A program made the translations under genes and the position numbers. Below the pieces are notes generated by a model that was not told the origin of the DNA, searched no databases, and saw only the letters and a program-made list of their open reading frames with translations. From assembly GCA_034669045.1 (NCBI GenBank), contig JAXDOD010000103.1, positions 24,227-88,226 of the forward strand: a DNA stretch of 64,000 bases, given 5' to 3'. This DNA is from VAZQ01 sp034669045 (GTDB lineage Bacteria > Pseudomonadota > Alphaproteobacteria > Rhizobiales > Xanthobacteraceae). Below, in pieces: positions 31,186-39,988 of this stretch. The stretch's first letter is position 1, and every line of letters starts with the position of its first letter.

Positions 31186-33756
31186 TCACTTCCTGGGCAA
31201 CTGCGGCGGAGCGGTCTCGCCGCCGGCATTGCCGTCGATCCGGTTGTCGCCGTAGCTTTGCACCCCGGCGCCGGACCAGCCGGTGCCATTTCCGGTTACG
31301 GTCGAGCGCCCGACCCGAAGCGGCGCGCCGTTGCTGCTGGCCAGCCCGATCGCGTTGCCGGCCGCCGCCCCGCGAATCACCATCAGGCTGCCGGCTGCGA
31401 CCGCAAATCCATTCAGGGCATTCTGCGACGAGACGCTGTCCCTGGCGACGACGTTGAGCGTTGCCGACGCTGACGTGACGAAAACACCGTGTCCGCCGTT
31501 GTGGTAGATCTGGACCCCGTCGAGCACGGCGTTCACCATCCCGGAGCCGGCCGGCTCGACATGGATCCCGTCGGCGGCATTGTCGGCGACGAATGCGTTG
31601 GCGACCGTGAGAACACTCGACGCGCCGGGCGTGAACGCGATGCCCGACCCGGCAAGGCCGCGGATGACGCAGTTCTGGATGCTCAATTCCTGGCCGGTAT
31701 GGAACACGATTCCAGCGCCGCCGACGCCGGCGCCTTCGATCACCAGCCCGCGAATATTGATCCGGTCGCCGGCCGCGGCGTCGATGGTGATCCCGGCCGC
31801 GCCCGCCGGCACCAGGATGCCGGCCGCTCCGACGCCGTCGTTGACGATGCCGATCGATTTGCTGACCGTCACCGGTCCGTAGCCGGCCGGGTCGAGCACC
31901 GAGATCGCGCCGCCCGCAACGGTGCGGTTGTGCGCCGTCTGGAACGTCCGGCAGGGTGCGGCCCGGCCGCAATTGTTCAGGTCGCTTCCGTTCGCCGAGA
32001 CGAATGTTCGCGTCAGCGGCGGCGGCGGTTGCACGGTGAGCGTGACGCCGGCCGAGGTGGAGCCGTTGAAGCTCGCATCGCCACCATAGACGGCGGAGAT
32101 CGTGTGCTGGCCTTCGCTGAGCGCCGCGGTCGAAAAACTGGCGACGCCGTTCGACAGCGTGCCGGCGCCAAGCGTCGCCGCTCCGTCCTTGAAGGTGACG
32201 GTTCCGCTCGCCGTGCCCGCGGCCGGTGCGCTCGCCGTCACGGTCGCCGTGAACGTCACCGACTGTCCCAAGGTGCTCGGGTTCGGCGTTGCGCTGACGG
32301 CGGTCGCGGTCGCGCCTTTGTTGACCGATTGTGCGAACCCGGGCGACGTCGAGGCGGCAAACGTAACGTCGCCGCCATACACGGCCGTGATGGTATGTCC
32401 GCCCACGGCCAGCGCGGCGGTCGAGAAGCCGGCGCTGCCGCTCGACAGCGTGCCGGTACCGAGCGCGGTCGCTCCGTCCTTGAAGGTGACGGTCCCGGTC
32501 GGCGTCCCGGCCCCGGCCGGGGTTACGGTCGCGGTGAACGTCACCGACTGGCCGGACACGCTCGGGTTGGGCGTCCCGGTCACCGCGGTCGTCGTCGCGA
32601 CGCGGGTGTCCACCAGCCGATAGAGGCTTCCGCCAATATGCACGACGTAGATCTCGCCGCCTTCGTCCTCGCCGAAGCTGCTGATGTTGAACGCCGTGTC
32701 GAACAACGGGCTGCTCGTCCACACGCCGCCGCTCTCGGTCGCGCGCCAGATCTGGCCGGTGCAGTAGTCGCCGTAGAAATAGGTGCCGACGATGTCCGGG
32801 ATGCGGCTCCCACGGTAACGATAGCCGCCGGTGATCGAGCACTTCCCGCCCGAGTGGTCGTAGTCGAGCACCGGATCGGTAGGCGTGCCGGCGGTGCAGG
32901 GGACGTTGGCGTCGAAGAGCAGCGTGCCTTCCTTGCGCCGCCAGCAGTAGTTGCGTCCGGCGACGCCGGCCGGCTGGAAGTTCACTTCCTCGCGGGCGCC
33001 CTGGCCCACGTCGGCGATCAGAAGGTCGCCGGTCTGGCGGTCGAAGGTGATCCGCCAGGGATTGCGCACACCCAGCGCCCAGATCTCGCCGCGGGCGCCC
33101 GCCACGCCGACAAACGGATTGCCCGGCGCCGCCGCGCAGGGCGTGCCGTCGGCGGGACTGATCCGGATGATCTTGCCCAGCAGCGTATTGAGGTTCTGGC
33201 CGTTGTTGAACGGATCGCCGCCGCTGCCGCCGTCGCCGATCCCGGCATAGAGGCAACCGTCCGGCCCGAACAGCAGCGAGCCGCCATTATGGTTCGCGAA
33301 GTCCGCATGCGCCTGCGTCTTGAGGATGACCTCGGAATTCGGGTCCGCCACGTTGGCAGCGCCGGTGACGTGGTAGCGCGCGATCGTCACCTCGCCCGCA
33401 GGCTGGCTGGTGTAGTAGACATAGAAGAGGCCGTTCGACGCATAGCTCGCATCGAAGGCCAGCCCCAGCAGCCCGCGCTCGCCCCCGGACAGCACCTTCG
33501 ACGTGATGTTGAGAAACGGCGCGGCCAGCACCTGGGCGCCGTCATAGATCCTGATGGTGCCGCCCTGCTCGACGATGAACAGCCGATTTGAACCGTCGCG
33601 GGCATTCGCAACGCCAACCGGACTGGTAAATCCGGAAGCGACAAGCTGGAGGTCGAGCACCGGCTGCGCCGCGGCAGTCCCGCCCCACGACAGCGAAGCG
33701 GCCAGGAGCGTGCGGCTCGCAACATACCGCAGGCGAGACCATGCTGATCCCAGCAT
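31186..33756 (-). CDS. Secreted three-module protein: PQQ-type sugar dehydrogenase, Ig-like repeats, beta-helix
   Basis: 856 residues with a signal peptide (to about Ala30). Residues 35-385 form a soluble glucose/sorbosone dehydrogenase beta-propeller: NHNGGSLLFGPDG (His156, likely catalytic base), GVRNPWRITFDRQTGDLLIADVGQ (Arg231 region) and several Cys. Residues about 387-478 and 481-575 are two Ig-like repeats, each starting TAVxxTPNPS and ending with AVYGGD. After PPPP (577-580) comes a right-handed parallel beta-helix (583-856) beginning RTFVSANGSDLNNCGRAAPCRTFQTA. It may oxidise sugars at the cell surface while binding polysaccharide. The start is the second of two adjacent ATGs, for ribosome-binding site spacing. 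Confidence 0.88.
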   Translation of the reverse strand: MLGSAWSRLRYVASRTLLAASLSWGGTAAAQPVLDLQLVASGFTSPVGVANARDGSNRLFIVEQGGTIRIYDGAQVLAAPFLNITSKVLSGGERGLLGLAFDASYASNGLFYVYYTSQPAGEVTIARYHVTGAANVADPNSEVILKTQAHADFANHNGGSLLFGPDGCLYAGIGDGGSGGDPFNNGQNLNTLLGKIIRISPADGTPCAAAPGNPFVGVAGARGEIWALGVRNPWRITFDRQTGDLLIADVGQGAREEVNFQPAGVAGRNYCWRRKEGTLLFDANVPCTAGTPTDPVLDYDHSGGKCSITGGYRYRGSRIPDIVGTYFYGDYCTGQIWRATESGGVWTSSPLFDTAFNISSFGEDEGGEIYVVHIGGSLYRLVDTRVATTTAVTGTPNPSVSGQSVTFTATVTPAGAGTPTGTVTFKDGATALGTGTLSSGSAGFSTAALAVGGHTITAVYGGDVTFAASTSPGFAQSVNKGATATAVSATPNPSTLGQSVTFTATVTASAPAAGTASGTVTFKDGAATLGAGTLSNGVASFSTAALSEGQHTISAVYGGDASFNGSTSAGVTLTVQPPPPLTRTFVSANGSDLNNCGRAAPCRTFQTAHNRTVAGGAISVLDPAGYGPVTVSKSIGIVNDGVGAAGILVPAGAAGITIDAAAGDRINIRGLVIEGAGVGGAGIVFHTGQELSIQNCVIRGLAGSGIAFTPGASSVLTVANAFVADNAADGIHVEPAGSGMVNAVLDGVQIYHNGGHGVFVTSASATLNVVARDSVSSQNALNGFAVAAGSLMVIRGAAAGNAIGLASSNGAPLRVGRSTVTGNGTGWSGAGVQSYGDNRIDGNAGGETAPPQLPRK

Positions 33757-34100
33757 CATCGCCTCTCGTTTGCCCCGCCAGAGCGGCGCCAGTGTGAATG
33801 ACGGTTGCGGGCAAAACAAGAGCCGCCTGCGGCATCGCACGGGAAAAAGACACCAGCGCTGGGCGCTCTCCGCATCGCTCCCCGGAGCGCGTCTTTGCGC
33901 GACGCGGGGAGGGGAAAGCTGGGGGCACTTTGACTTCGCAGGGCGGATTCCAAAAGCGCGAGAGACCGCCTCCGGGGAAATGGGGAACGACAGACCGCCG
34001 CCGCGCGCTTTACTATGGGCGGCGGCTATGGTCGCCATGGATCGCCGCCATGGATCGCCGCATGGGATCGCGGCGCCTGCTCCTCCCACCCGATGTGCCC
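33757..34100. other. Divergent intergenic region upstream of tauE
   Basis: No gene is supported; the tauE frame stays open through it but without family-like residues. It contains a 13-bp tandem repeat (34033-34058). Promoters for both flanking genes are expected but not identifiable by eye. Confidence 0.45.
34033..34058. repeat. 13-bp tandem repeat
   Basis: cgccatggatcgc occurs twice head to tail (34033-34045, 34046-34058), followed by a degenerate third copy. Located 43 bp before the tauE start; each unit contains an NcoI-like ccatgg palindrome. Confidence 0.6.
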
Positions 34101-34874
34101 ATGGACCTCCTCCACATCGTCCTTCTCGTCATCGCCGGAATCGCCGGCGGGACGCTCTCGGCGCTGGTGGGCGGAGCGGCGATCATCACCTTTCCGGTGC
34201 TGCTCGCGACCGGAATTTCTCCGGTGGTCGCGGTCACCACCAATCTCGTCGCGCTGCTGCCGGGCAATTTTCTCGCCGCGGCCTACGACCGCTCGCAACT
34301 GCCGCCGCTCGGCCGCTCCTTCGCCGGGATGATGATCGCCTCCGTGGTCGGCGCGCTCGCGGGCGCGAGCCTGCTGCTGGTGACGCCGGAAAAGACCTTC
34401 GCGCTCCTCGTTCCGCTCCTGCTCGGCTTCGCCACGATCCTGTTCGCCTATGCGGGCCGCATCGGCGCCTGGGTGCGTGCGCGCGCCGCGGCCCGCGGCG
34501 AGCAGGGCCCGCACCGCTGGACGAACAGCATCGCCTGGCTGCTGCCGGTCTCGGTCTACGGCGGCTATTTCGGCGCCGGCCTCGGGGTGCTGCTCCTGGG
34601 CGTGCTTTCGATCGGGACCGGCGGCGACTATCGCTCGGCCAACGCCGTCAAAAATCTGGTCATCGGGCTCAACTCGCTCGTGGTCGCGACGGTCTTCATA
34701 GCGCGCGGCATGGTGGCCTGGCCGCAGGCGCTGGTGATGGTGGCAGGAACGCTGATCGGCGCTATCATCGGCATACGCTTGGCGCAGGTGGTGTCGAACC
34801 GCATGGCGCGCGTGATGGTGGTCGTGGTCGGCGTGGTGCTGACGGTGGCCTTCGCCTGGCGCTACTGGGTCTGA
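34101..34874 (+). CDS. Sulfite exporter TauE/SafE family permease
   Basis: 257 residues from MDLLHIVLLVIAGIAGGTLSALVGGAA. There are eight hydrophobic segments in two halves, with the family motif GTLSALVGGAAIITFPVLLA near the start and VYGGYFGAGLGVLLLGVLS in the second half. Members export sulfite, sulfoacetate or other organosulfur anions. It is 18 bp upstream of a Bug receptor gene and then mtnA on the same strand, so the three probably form an operon. Upstream starts are possible but weak. Confidence 0.88.
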   Translation: MDLLHIVLLVIAGIAGGTLSALVGGAAIITFPVLLATGISPVVAVTTNLVALLPGNFLAAAYDRSQLPPLGRSFAGMMIASVVGALAGASLLLVTPEKTFALLVPLLLGFATILFAYAGRIGAWVRARAAARGEQGPHRWTNSIAWLLPVSVYGGYFGAGLGVLLLGVLSIGTGGDYRSANAVKNLVIGLNSLVVATVFIARGMVAWPQALVMVAGTLIGAIIGIRLAQVVSNRMARVMVVVVGVVLTVAFAWRYWV

Positions 34875-34892
34875 ACCGATACGAGAGGTGAC

Positions 34893-35930
34893 ATGAACAA
34901 GTCTCTGCCCATGGGATGGACCGCCGCATGGCTTGCCCTGGCCGTTCCGGGCGCGGCGACGGCCGAACCGATCGCCGATTTCTACCGCGGCAAGACGCTC
35001 AACGTCATGATCGGTTCGGGGGTCGGTGGCGGCGTCGACCAGGTCTCGCGCGCGGTGGTACGCCATCTCGGCAAGCACCTGCCGGGCAATCCGCTCGCGT
35101 TACCGAAAAACATGGGCGGTGCCGGCGGCCTGCAGGTCCTCAACTACATCCAGTCGGTGGCGCCCAAGGACGGACTCACCATCGGCGTGGTGCTGCCGTC
35201 CCTGGTGTTCGATCCGCTGTTTACCGGCAAGGCCGAAGGCTACGACCCGCTGAAGCTGCGCTGGCTCGGCGGTCCCGCCCGCTATTCCAGCGTCGCGATG
35301 GCCTGGAACGCCTCCACGCCGGTGCGCAAGGCCGAGGACCTGCTGACCAACGAACTTGTGGTCGGCGCCGCATCGGCCGCCTCGAACAGCGCCACCGACG
35401 GCTATGTCATGCGCAACATCCTCGGCTTCAAGTATCGCACCGTGGTCGGCTACCCGAGCGGCGCCGACATCGACCTCGCGATGATGCGCGGCGAGACGCA
35501 GGGGCGCGCCAACATCGCCTGGTACGGGATCAAGACCCGCAACGCCGAGTGGCTGCGCGACGGCAGGATCAGCCTGCTCTACCAGATGGGCCTCACGCCG
35601 CATCCGGACATCCCGGCCCACGTCCCGCTCAGCCTCGACCTCACCAAGGCGCCGGCCGACCGGCGGTTGCTCGAGCTGAAGTTTTCCGCCTACGCGGTGG
35701 GCTATGCCTTCATGGCGCCGCCGGAGACGCCGCCGGAGCGCGTCGAGGCGTTGCGCGCGGCCATGACCGCCACCTTCAACGATCCGGCCTACCGCGCCGA
35801 CGCCGCGAAGGAGCGGCTCGATGTCGATCCGGTCGCCGGCGCGGAGGCCGATGGGATCATCCGGCGCGCCTATGCGGCGCCGCCGGAGGTGATCGCGCGA
35901 CTGACCGAGGCGATCAAGCCGCCGAAGTAG
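34893..35930 (+). CDS. Bug-type tripartite tricarboxylate transporter receptor
   Basis: 345 residues with a signal peptide (cleaved near ATAEPIADFY). Periplasmic binding protein of the TctC/Bug superfamily: FYRGKTLNVMIGSGVGGGVDQVSR, LPKNMGGAGGLQVLNYI and a C-terminal PPETPPERVEALRAAMTATFNDPAYRADA. It is a divergent member, lacking the common 'PFPPGG' stretch. The substrate is unknown and no TctAB membrane genes are adjacent. Ribosome-binding site GAGAGG. Confidence 0.85.
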   Translation: MNKSLPMGWTAAWLALAVPGAATAEPIADFYRGKTLNVMIGSGVGGGVDQVSRAVVRHLGKHLPGNPLALPKNMGGAGGLQVLNYIQSVAPKDGLTIGVVLPSLVFDPLFTGKAEGYDPLKLRWLGGPARYSSVAMAWNASTPVRKAEDLLTNELVVGAASAASNSATDGYVMRNILGFKYRTVVGYPSGADIDLAMMRGETQGRANIAWYGIKTRNAEWLRDGRISLLYQMGLTPHPDIPAHVPLSLDLTKAPADRRLLELKFSAYAVGYAFMAPPETPPERVEALRAAMTATFNDPAYRADAAKERLDVDPVAGAEADGIIRRAYAAPPEVIARLTEAIKPPK

Positions 35931-35951
35931 CCCGCTGCCGCCAACCGCGTT

Positions 35952-37070
35952 ATGAGTGCGGCCATGAACGTCGACGGCAAGCCCACCCGCAGCATCTGGC
36001 TCGAGCCGGACGGCGCGACGGTCGGCGTCATCGACCAGACCCGGCTGCCGCATCGCTTCGCGACGCTGCGCCTGGCGACGCTCGCCGATGCTGCGCGCGC
36101 GATTGCCACCATGCAGGTGCGCGGCGCGCCGCTGATCGGAGCCGCCGCGGCCTACGGCATCGCGCTCGCGCTCAAGGAGGACGCCTCGGACGAGATGCTG
36201 GAGCGCGCCTATGCGACGCTGCTGGCGACACGGCCGACCGCGATCAACCTCAAATGGGCGCTCGACGAGATGCTGGCGGCGGTGCGCAACCGCCCGCGGC
36301 CGGAGCGCGTCGCCGCCGCCTACCGGCGTGCCGCCGAGATCTGCGACCAGGACGTCGCCATCAACCGGGCGATCGGCGTTCACGGCCTGGCGCTGATCGA
36401 GGCGATCGCGGCGAACAAGAAGCCGGGCGAGCGCGTCAATGTGCTCACGCACTGCAATGCCGGCTGGCTCGCCACCGTCGACCTCGGCACCGCCACCGCG
36501 CCGATCTACCTGGCGCATGACCAGGGCGTGCCGCTCCATGTCTGGGTCGACGAGACGCGCCCGCGCAACCAGGGCGCCTCGCTCACCGCCTGGGAACTCG
36601 GCCGGCACGGCGTCCCGCACACCGTGATCCCGGACAATACCGGCGGCCACCTGATGCAGCACGGCATGGTCGACATGGCGATCGTCGGCACCGACCGGGT
36701 GACCGCGAACGGCGACGTCTGCAACAAGATCGGCACCTATCTCAAGGCACTCGCCGCCAAGGACAACGGCGTGCCGTTCTATGTGGCGCTGCCGTCGCCG
36801 ACGATCGATTTTTCCGTGGCGGACGGCGTGCGCGAGATCCCGATCGAGGAGCGCGGCGGCGACGAGGTGGTGTCGATCACCGGCCAGACCGCCGACGGCC
36901 GCATCGAGACGGTACGGATCGTGCCGGACGGATCGGCGGTCGCGAATTTCGGTTTTGACGTCACGCCGGCGCGCCTCGTCACCGGGCTGATCACCGAACG
37001 CGGCGTGGTCGCCCCGACGCGCGAGGCGCTCGCCGGGGCTTTCGCGGAGCGTGCCGCTGCGGCAGAATGA
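35952..37070 (+). CDS. mtnA: S-methyl-5-thioribose-1-phosphate isomerase
   Basis: Methionine salvage enzyme converting methylthioribose-1-phosphate to methylthioribulose-1-phosphate; eIF2B-like fold. 372 residues with TMQVRGAPLIGAAAAYG, catalytic Cys in LTHCNAGWLAT, VDETRPRNQGASLTAWEL and catalytic Asp in VGTDRVTANGDVCNKIGTY. It follows the Bug gene by 21 bp. The other salvage genes (mtnB, C, D, K, P) are not in the window. A terminator follows. Confidence 0.95.
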   Translation: MSAAMNVDGKPTRSIWLEPDGATVGVIDQTRLPHRFATLRLATLADAARAIATMQVRGAPLIGAAAAYGIALALKEDASDEMLERAYATLLATRPTAINLKWALDEMLAAVRNRPRPERVAAAYRRAAEICDQDVAINRAIGVHGLALIEAIAANKKPGERVNVLTHCNAGWLATVDLGTATAPIYLAHDQGVPLHVWVDETRPRNQGASLTAWELGRHGVPHTVIPDNTGGHLMQHGMVDMAIVGTDRVTANGDVCNKIGTYLKALAAKDNGVPFYVALPSPTIDFSVADGVREIPIEERGGDEVVSITGQTADGRIETVRIVPDGSAVANFGFDVTPARLVTGLITERGVVAPTREALAGAFAERAAAAE

Positions 37071-37097
37071 CGGCCGGGCCGCATCCCTGGGCTGAGC

Positions 37098-37143
37098 AAC
37101 GACCAGCGGTGCGCGCCCTTGGCCACCCTGCTGGTTGTTTTGT
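37098..37143 (+). terminator. Intrinsic terminator after mtnA
   Basis: Arms aacgaccagc (37098-37107) and gctggttgtt (37130-37139) pair with one G-U, continued inward by ggtg/cacc, and are followed by TTTTGTG. It closes the tauE-Bug-mtnA operon. Confidence 0.6.
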
Positions 37144-37224
37144 GTCGGTTGCCGGGAGAGTAGCGTGCGTCGTCATCACGAGCGTGGGACCACGACCGTC
37201 CCGTTACCTGGAATCCTGCATTCA

Positions 37225-37713
37225 ATGGGCTTCTCGTCTCTCGCCGCTGCCCTGCCTGTCGATCGCCGGCAATCGCCGACCGCGCTCGCGGTGGCGCGCG
37301 GGACCACCCGGCTCCTGCATTCGTTCGGCTTTTCGGTGGTGAGCGAGCTTGCGCTCGCGTCCGGCCGGCGCGCCGACCTGGTGGCGCTCGGCGGCGACGG
37401 CGAGTTGTGGATCGTCGAGATCAAGTCCTCGGTGGCGGATTTCCGCGCCGACCAGAAGTGGGTGGACTACCGGCTGCATTGCGATCGGCTGTTCTTCGCC
37501 ACCACGGTCGAAGTGCCCTGCGACATCTTCCCGAACGACACCGGGCTGATCGTCGCGGATGCCTTCGGCGCCGAGATGGTCTGCGCGGCGCCCGAGCATC
37601 GGATCCACGCCGCGACCCGCAAGTACATGATGCTCGCCTTCGCGCGCGCTGCGGCACTGCGGCTCTCGGCGCTCGCCGATCCGGAAGGGCCGTATCACGG
37701 AGAGAACTGGTAA
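37225..37713 (+). CDS. mmcB: MmcB-family DNA repair protein
   Basis: 162 residues from MGFSSLAAALPVDRRQSPTA. It shows a PD-(D/E)XK-like nuclease core: GRRADLVALGGDGELWIVEIKSSVADFRADQKW (Asp about 53, Glu-x-Lys about 67-69), then YRLHCDRLFFATTVEVP and IFPNDTGLIVADAFGAEMV. Caulobacter MmcB takes part in repair after mitomycin C damage. The upstream frame is open, but the family start is here. Confidence 0.88.
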   Translation: MGFSSLAAALPVDRRQSPTALAVARGTTRLLHSFGFSVVSELALASGRRADLVALGGDGELWIVEIKSSVADFRADQKWVDYRLHCDRLFFATTVEVPCDIFPNDTGLIVADAFGAEMVCAAPEHRIHAATRKYMMLAFARAAALRLSALADPEGPYHGENW

Positions 37714-37766
37714 GCTCGGGTCGAGCGCGCCGCCGGCCCGCGAGCAGACACAACGGAGGACACAAC

Positions 37767-38831
37767 ATGCGCCTCGCCACCGTCGGTTCGATCCTGACAG
37801 CCATCCTCATGCTCGGCGCGGTGTCCGCTCGCGCCGACGATCCGCCCCAGAAGCAGGGCGACTTCGTCATCAAGGACTTCCGCTTCCATAGCGGCGAGGT
37901 CCTGCCCGAATTGAAGCTGCATTATGTGACGATCGGTGCGCCCACGGGCGAGCCGGTGCTCGTGCTGCATGGCTCGAGCGGCTCGGGCCAGAGCATGATG
38001 GGCAAGAATTTTGCAGGCGAGCTGTTCGGGGCCGGGCAGCCGCTCGACCCCGCAAAATATTTTCTCATCATTCCGGACTCGCTCGGGGCCGGCAAATCGT
38101 CGAAGCCGTCGAATGGAATGCGCGCGCGCTTCCCGAAATACAGCTACGAGGACATGGTGGTGGCGCAATATCGGCTGGTCACCGAGCACCTCGGTATCCG
38201 CCACCTCAAGCTCATCATCGGCCAATCGATGGGCGGCATGCATGCCTGGATGTGGGGCGGGATGTATCCCGACTTCATGAGCGTGCTGGTGCCGATGGGA
38301 TCGCAGCCGACCGCGATGGCGGGACGCAACTGGATGCTCCGGCGCATGATGATCGAGATGATCAAGGCCGACCCGGCGTATGACAACGGCAACTACACTG
38401 GGCAGCCGCCGAGCTTCAGGCTGGCGGCGAACTTCTTCAGCATGGCGACCGGCGGCGGCACCCGGACCCTCCACCGGATCGCGCCGACGCGCGCGCAGGC
38501 CGACAAGCTGGTGGAGGCGAAGCTGGCGGAACGCTTCGCCGCCGACGCCAACGACTACATCTATGCCTACGACGCCGCGCGCGACTACGACCCCTCGCCG
38601 ACCCTGGAAAAGATCAAGGCGCGCGTGCTGGCGATCAACGCAGCCGACGACGAACGCAACCCGATCGAGCTTGGAATTCTGGAGCGCGACATCAAGCGCG
38701 TGAAGAACGGCCGATATTACGAGATTCCCGCGTCCGATCAGACGCGCGGTCACGGCACTTCGGGCGACGCGAAATACTGGAAGCACCTGTTGCCCGAGCT
38801 GTTGAACGAGGCGACGCTCGCGGGCAAGTGA
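37767..38831 (+). CDS. Exported alpha/beta hydrolase (homoserine acetyltransferase-like)
   Basis: 354 residues with a signal peptide (MRLATVGSILTAILMLGAVSARA). The core is that of MetX-like alpha/beta hydrolases: LHYVTIGAP, PVLVLHGSSGSG, PDSLGAGKSSKPS, nucleophile in IGQSMGGMHAWMWG, an acidic residue in NAADDERNP and the His in TRGHGTSGDA. Export argues against a role in methionine synthesis; an esterase or lactonase is more likely. The start follows CGGAGGA. Confidence 0.88.
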   Translation: MRLATVGSILTAILMLGAVSARADDPPQKQGDFVIKDFRFHSGEVLPELKLHYVTIGAPTGEPVLVLHGSSGSGQSMMGKNFAGELFGAGQPLDPAKYFLIIPDSLGAGKSSKPSNGMRARFPKYSYEDMVVAQYRLVTEHLGIRHLKLIIGQSMGGMHAWMWGGMYPDFMSVLVPMGSQPTAMAGRNWMLRRMMIEMIKADPAYDNGNYTGQPPSFRLAANFFSMATGGGTRTLHRIAPTRAQADKLVEAKLAERFAADANDYIYAYDAARDYDPSPTLEKIKARVLAINAADDERNPIELGILERDIKRVKNGRYYEIPASDQTRGHGTSGDAKYWKHLLPELLNEATLAGK

Positions 38832-38847
38832 GGCTGGACAATTGGTC

Positions 38848-38892
38848 CGTCATTCCGAAGCCGCTGTCCGGAATCCATAGCCACAGCTGCGG
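38848..38892. repeat. Half copy of the gtcattccg palindrome
   Basis: cgtcattccg and ccggaatccatagccac match the left arm of the element at 22691-22793, but the right arm is missing or degraded. It follows the hydrolase stop by 17 bp. Confidence 0.6.
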
Positions 38893-38950
38893 AACCGGAA
38901 TGCGGGCGGGCGCGCGCGCCGCGGAAAACCGGCGGGACTGTCTTGAGCCG

Positions 38951-39172
38951 CTAGCTTTCCACCCTGATCTGCTGGTCGGACACCAGTCCCTTGAGAAGCT
39001 GCGCGATGTAGTCCTGCACCACATCCTCGGGGGTGCCGTCCTTGGGCCAGACGGTGACCTTGGCGTGGGAGCGGCCGGATTGCCTGGTCCAACTCACGAA
39101 GTAATCCGATAGAAGCCCGTATTGCTTGGTGGTTTCCAACCGCTCGAATATCGCTGCCTGGTTCGGATCCAT
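38951..39172 (-). CDS. Small hypothetical protein (73 aa)
   Basis: From MDPNQAAIFERLETTKQYGL, preceded by GGAGCAGCAGGCG. The product is soluble and amphipathic with DYFVSWTRQSGRSHAKVTVWPKDGTPEDVVQDYIAQLL, which looks like a real folded domain. The family is not recognised. A start 24 codons upstream is possible but less likely. Confidence 0.55.
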   Translation of the reverse strand: MDPNQAAIFERLETTKQYGLLSDYFVSWTRQSGRSHAKVTVWPKDGTPEDVVQDYIAQLLKGLVSDQQIRVES

Positions 39173-39369
39173 CGCCTGCTGCTCCGTTCTGCAGTGCAGT
39201 AACGTGCCACCTGCGGATTGGTTGCAGGCTGCCGACGCGAGCACTCGAGCAGGGTTGTCGTTCTCCGGGGCTCCGGAATTTCACGCGAGCCCGCACGGCA
39301 CGCCCGCACGGAACTTCCACTGGCAAGGATGATTGTACCCGCCGTATCGCAACCGCACGGGAGACGATC

Positions 39370-39867
39370 ATGGCGAAGGAAAAGACCCTCGAAGACCTCT
39401 TTCACGAAACCCTCAAGGATATCTATTTCGCCGAGAAGGCGCTCGTGAAGGCGCTGCCCAGGATGGCCAAGGCCGCGCAGTCGGACGAGCTTCGCGCGGC
39501 GTTCGAACACCACCTGGAGGAGACCGAGGGCCAGGTGGAGCGCCTGGACGCAGTCTTCAAGGAGCTGGGCAAGCCCGCGCGTGCGAAAACCTGCGAGGCG
39601 ATCAAGGGCCTCACCGAGGAGGCCAAGGAGGTCATGAAGGATTTCAAGGGCACCGACGCGCTGGACGCCGGCCTGCTCTCGGCGGCGCAGGCGGTCGAGC
39701 ATTACGAGATATCGCGCTACGGCACCTTGAAGGCCTGGGCCGAGCAGCTTGGGCTCAAGCAGGCCGTGCGGCTTCTCGACGCCACCCTGCAGGAGGAGAA
39801 GAACGCCGACCGGACCCTGACGGAAATTGCCGAAGCGAACGTGAACCGGCGGGCGCAGGCGGCGTAA
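39370..39867 (+). CDS. YciE/YciF-type ferritin-like stress protein (DUF892)
   Basis: 165 residues, all helical: TLEDLFHETLKDIYFAEKALVKALPRM is the DUF892 signature, with further metal-ligand type Glu/His in AFEHHLEETEGQVERLDAVF and SAAQAVEHYEISRYGTL, and QEEKNADRTLTEIAE near the end. Members form a diiron four-helix bundle and are induced by general stress in proteobacteria. Ribosome-binding site GGGAGA. Confidence 0.92.
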   Translation: MAKEKTLEDLFHETLKDIYFAEKALVKALPRMAKAAQSDELRAAFEHHLEETEGQVERLDAVFKELGKPARAKTCEAIKGLTEEAKEVMKDFKGTDALDAGLLSAAQAVEHYEISRYGTLKAWAEQLGLKQAVRLLDATLQEEKNADRTLTEIAEANVNRRAQAA

Positions 39868-39902
39868 GTCGCGGGGCGATCCAGCGCGATGTAGCGGCGT
39901 AG

Positions 39903-39926
39903 GTTGGGTCCCTTGCGAGACCCAAC
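39903..39926. repeat. gttgggtc/gacccaac hairpin
   Basis: Perfect 8-bp stem, gttgggtc and gacccaac, with an 8-nt loop, 35 bp after the YciF-like gene and 60 bp before the end of actR. It resembles the 'gttgggt...acccaac' intergenic repeats common in this order and may serve as a shared 3' hairpin for the two converging genes. Confidence 0.55.
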
Positions 39927-39988
39927 AGCGCCATGCGCAGACGATTGCCGGGTCTCCTGAGAGCTCGACCGAACTGCAGCTATGACGG

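Noticed and set aside
39290..39369. EcfG-type general stress promoter (GGAAC) before the YciF-like gene
   Set aside because: GGAAC is present near 39310, but the expected -10 at 16-17 bp (CGTT) is not; only one half of the promoter fits.
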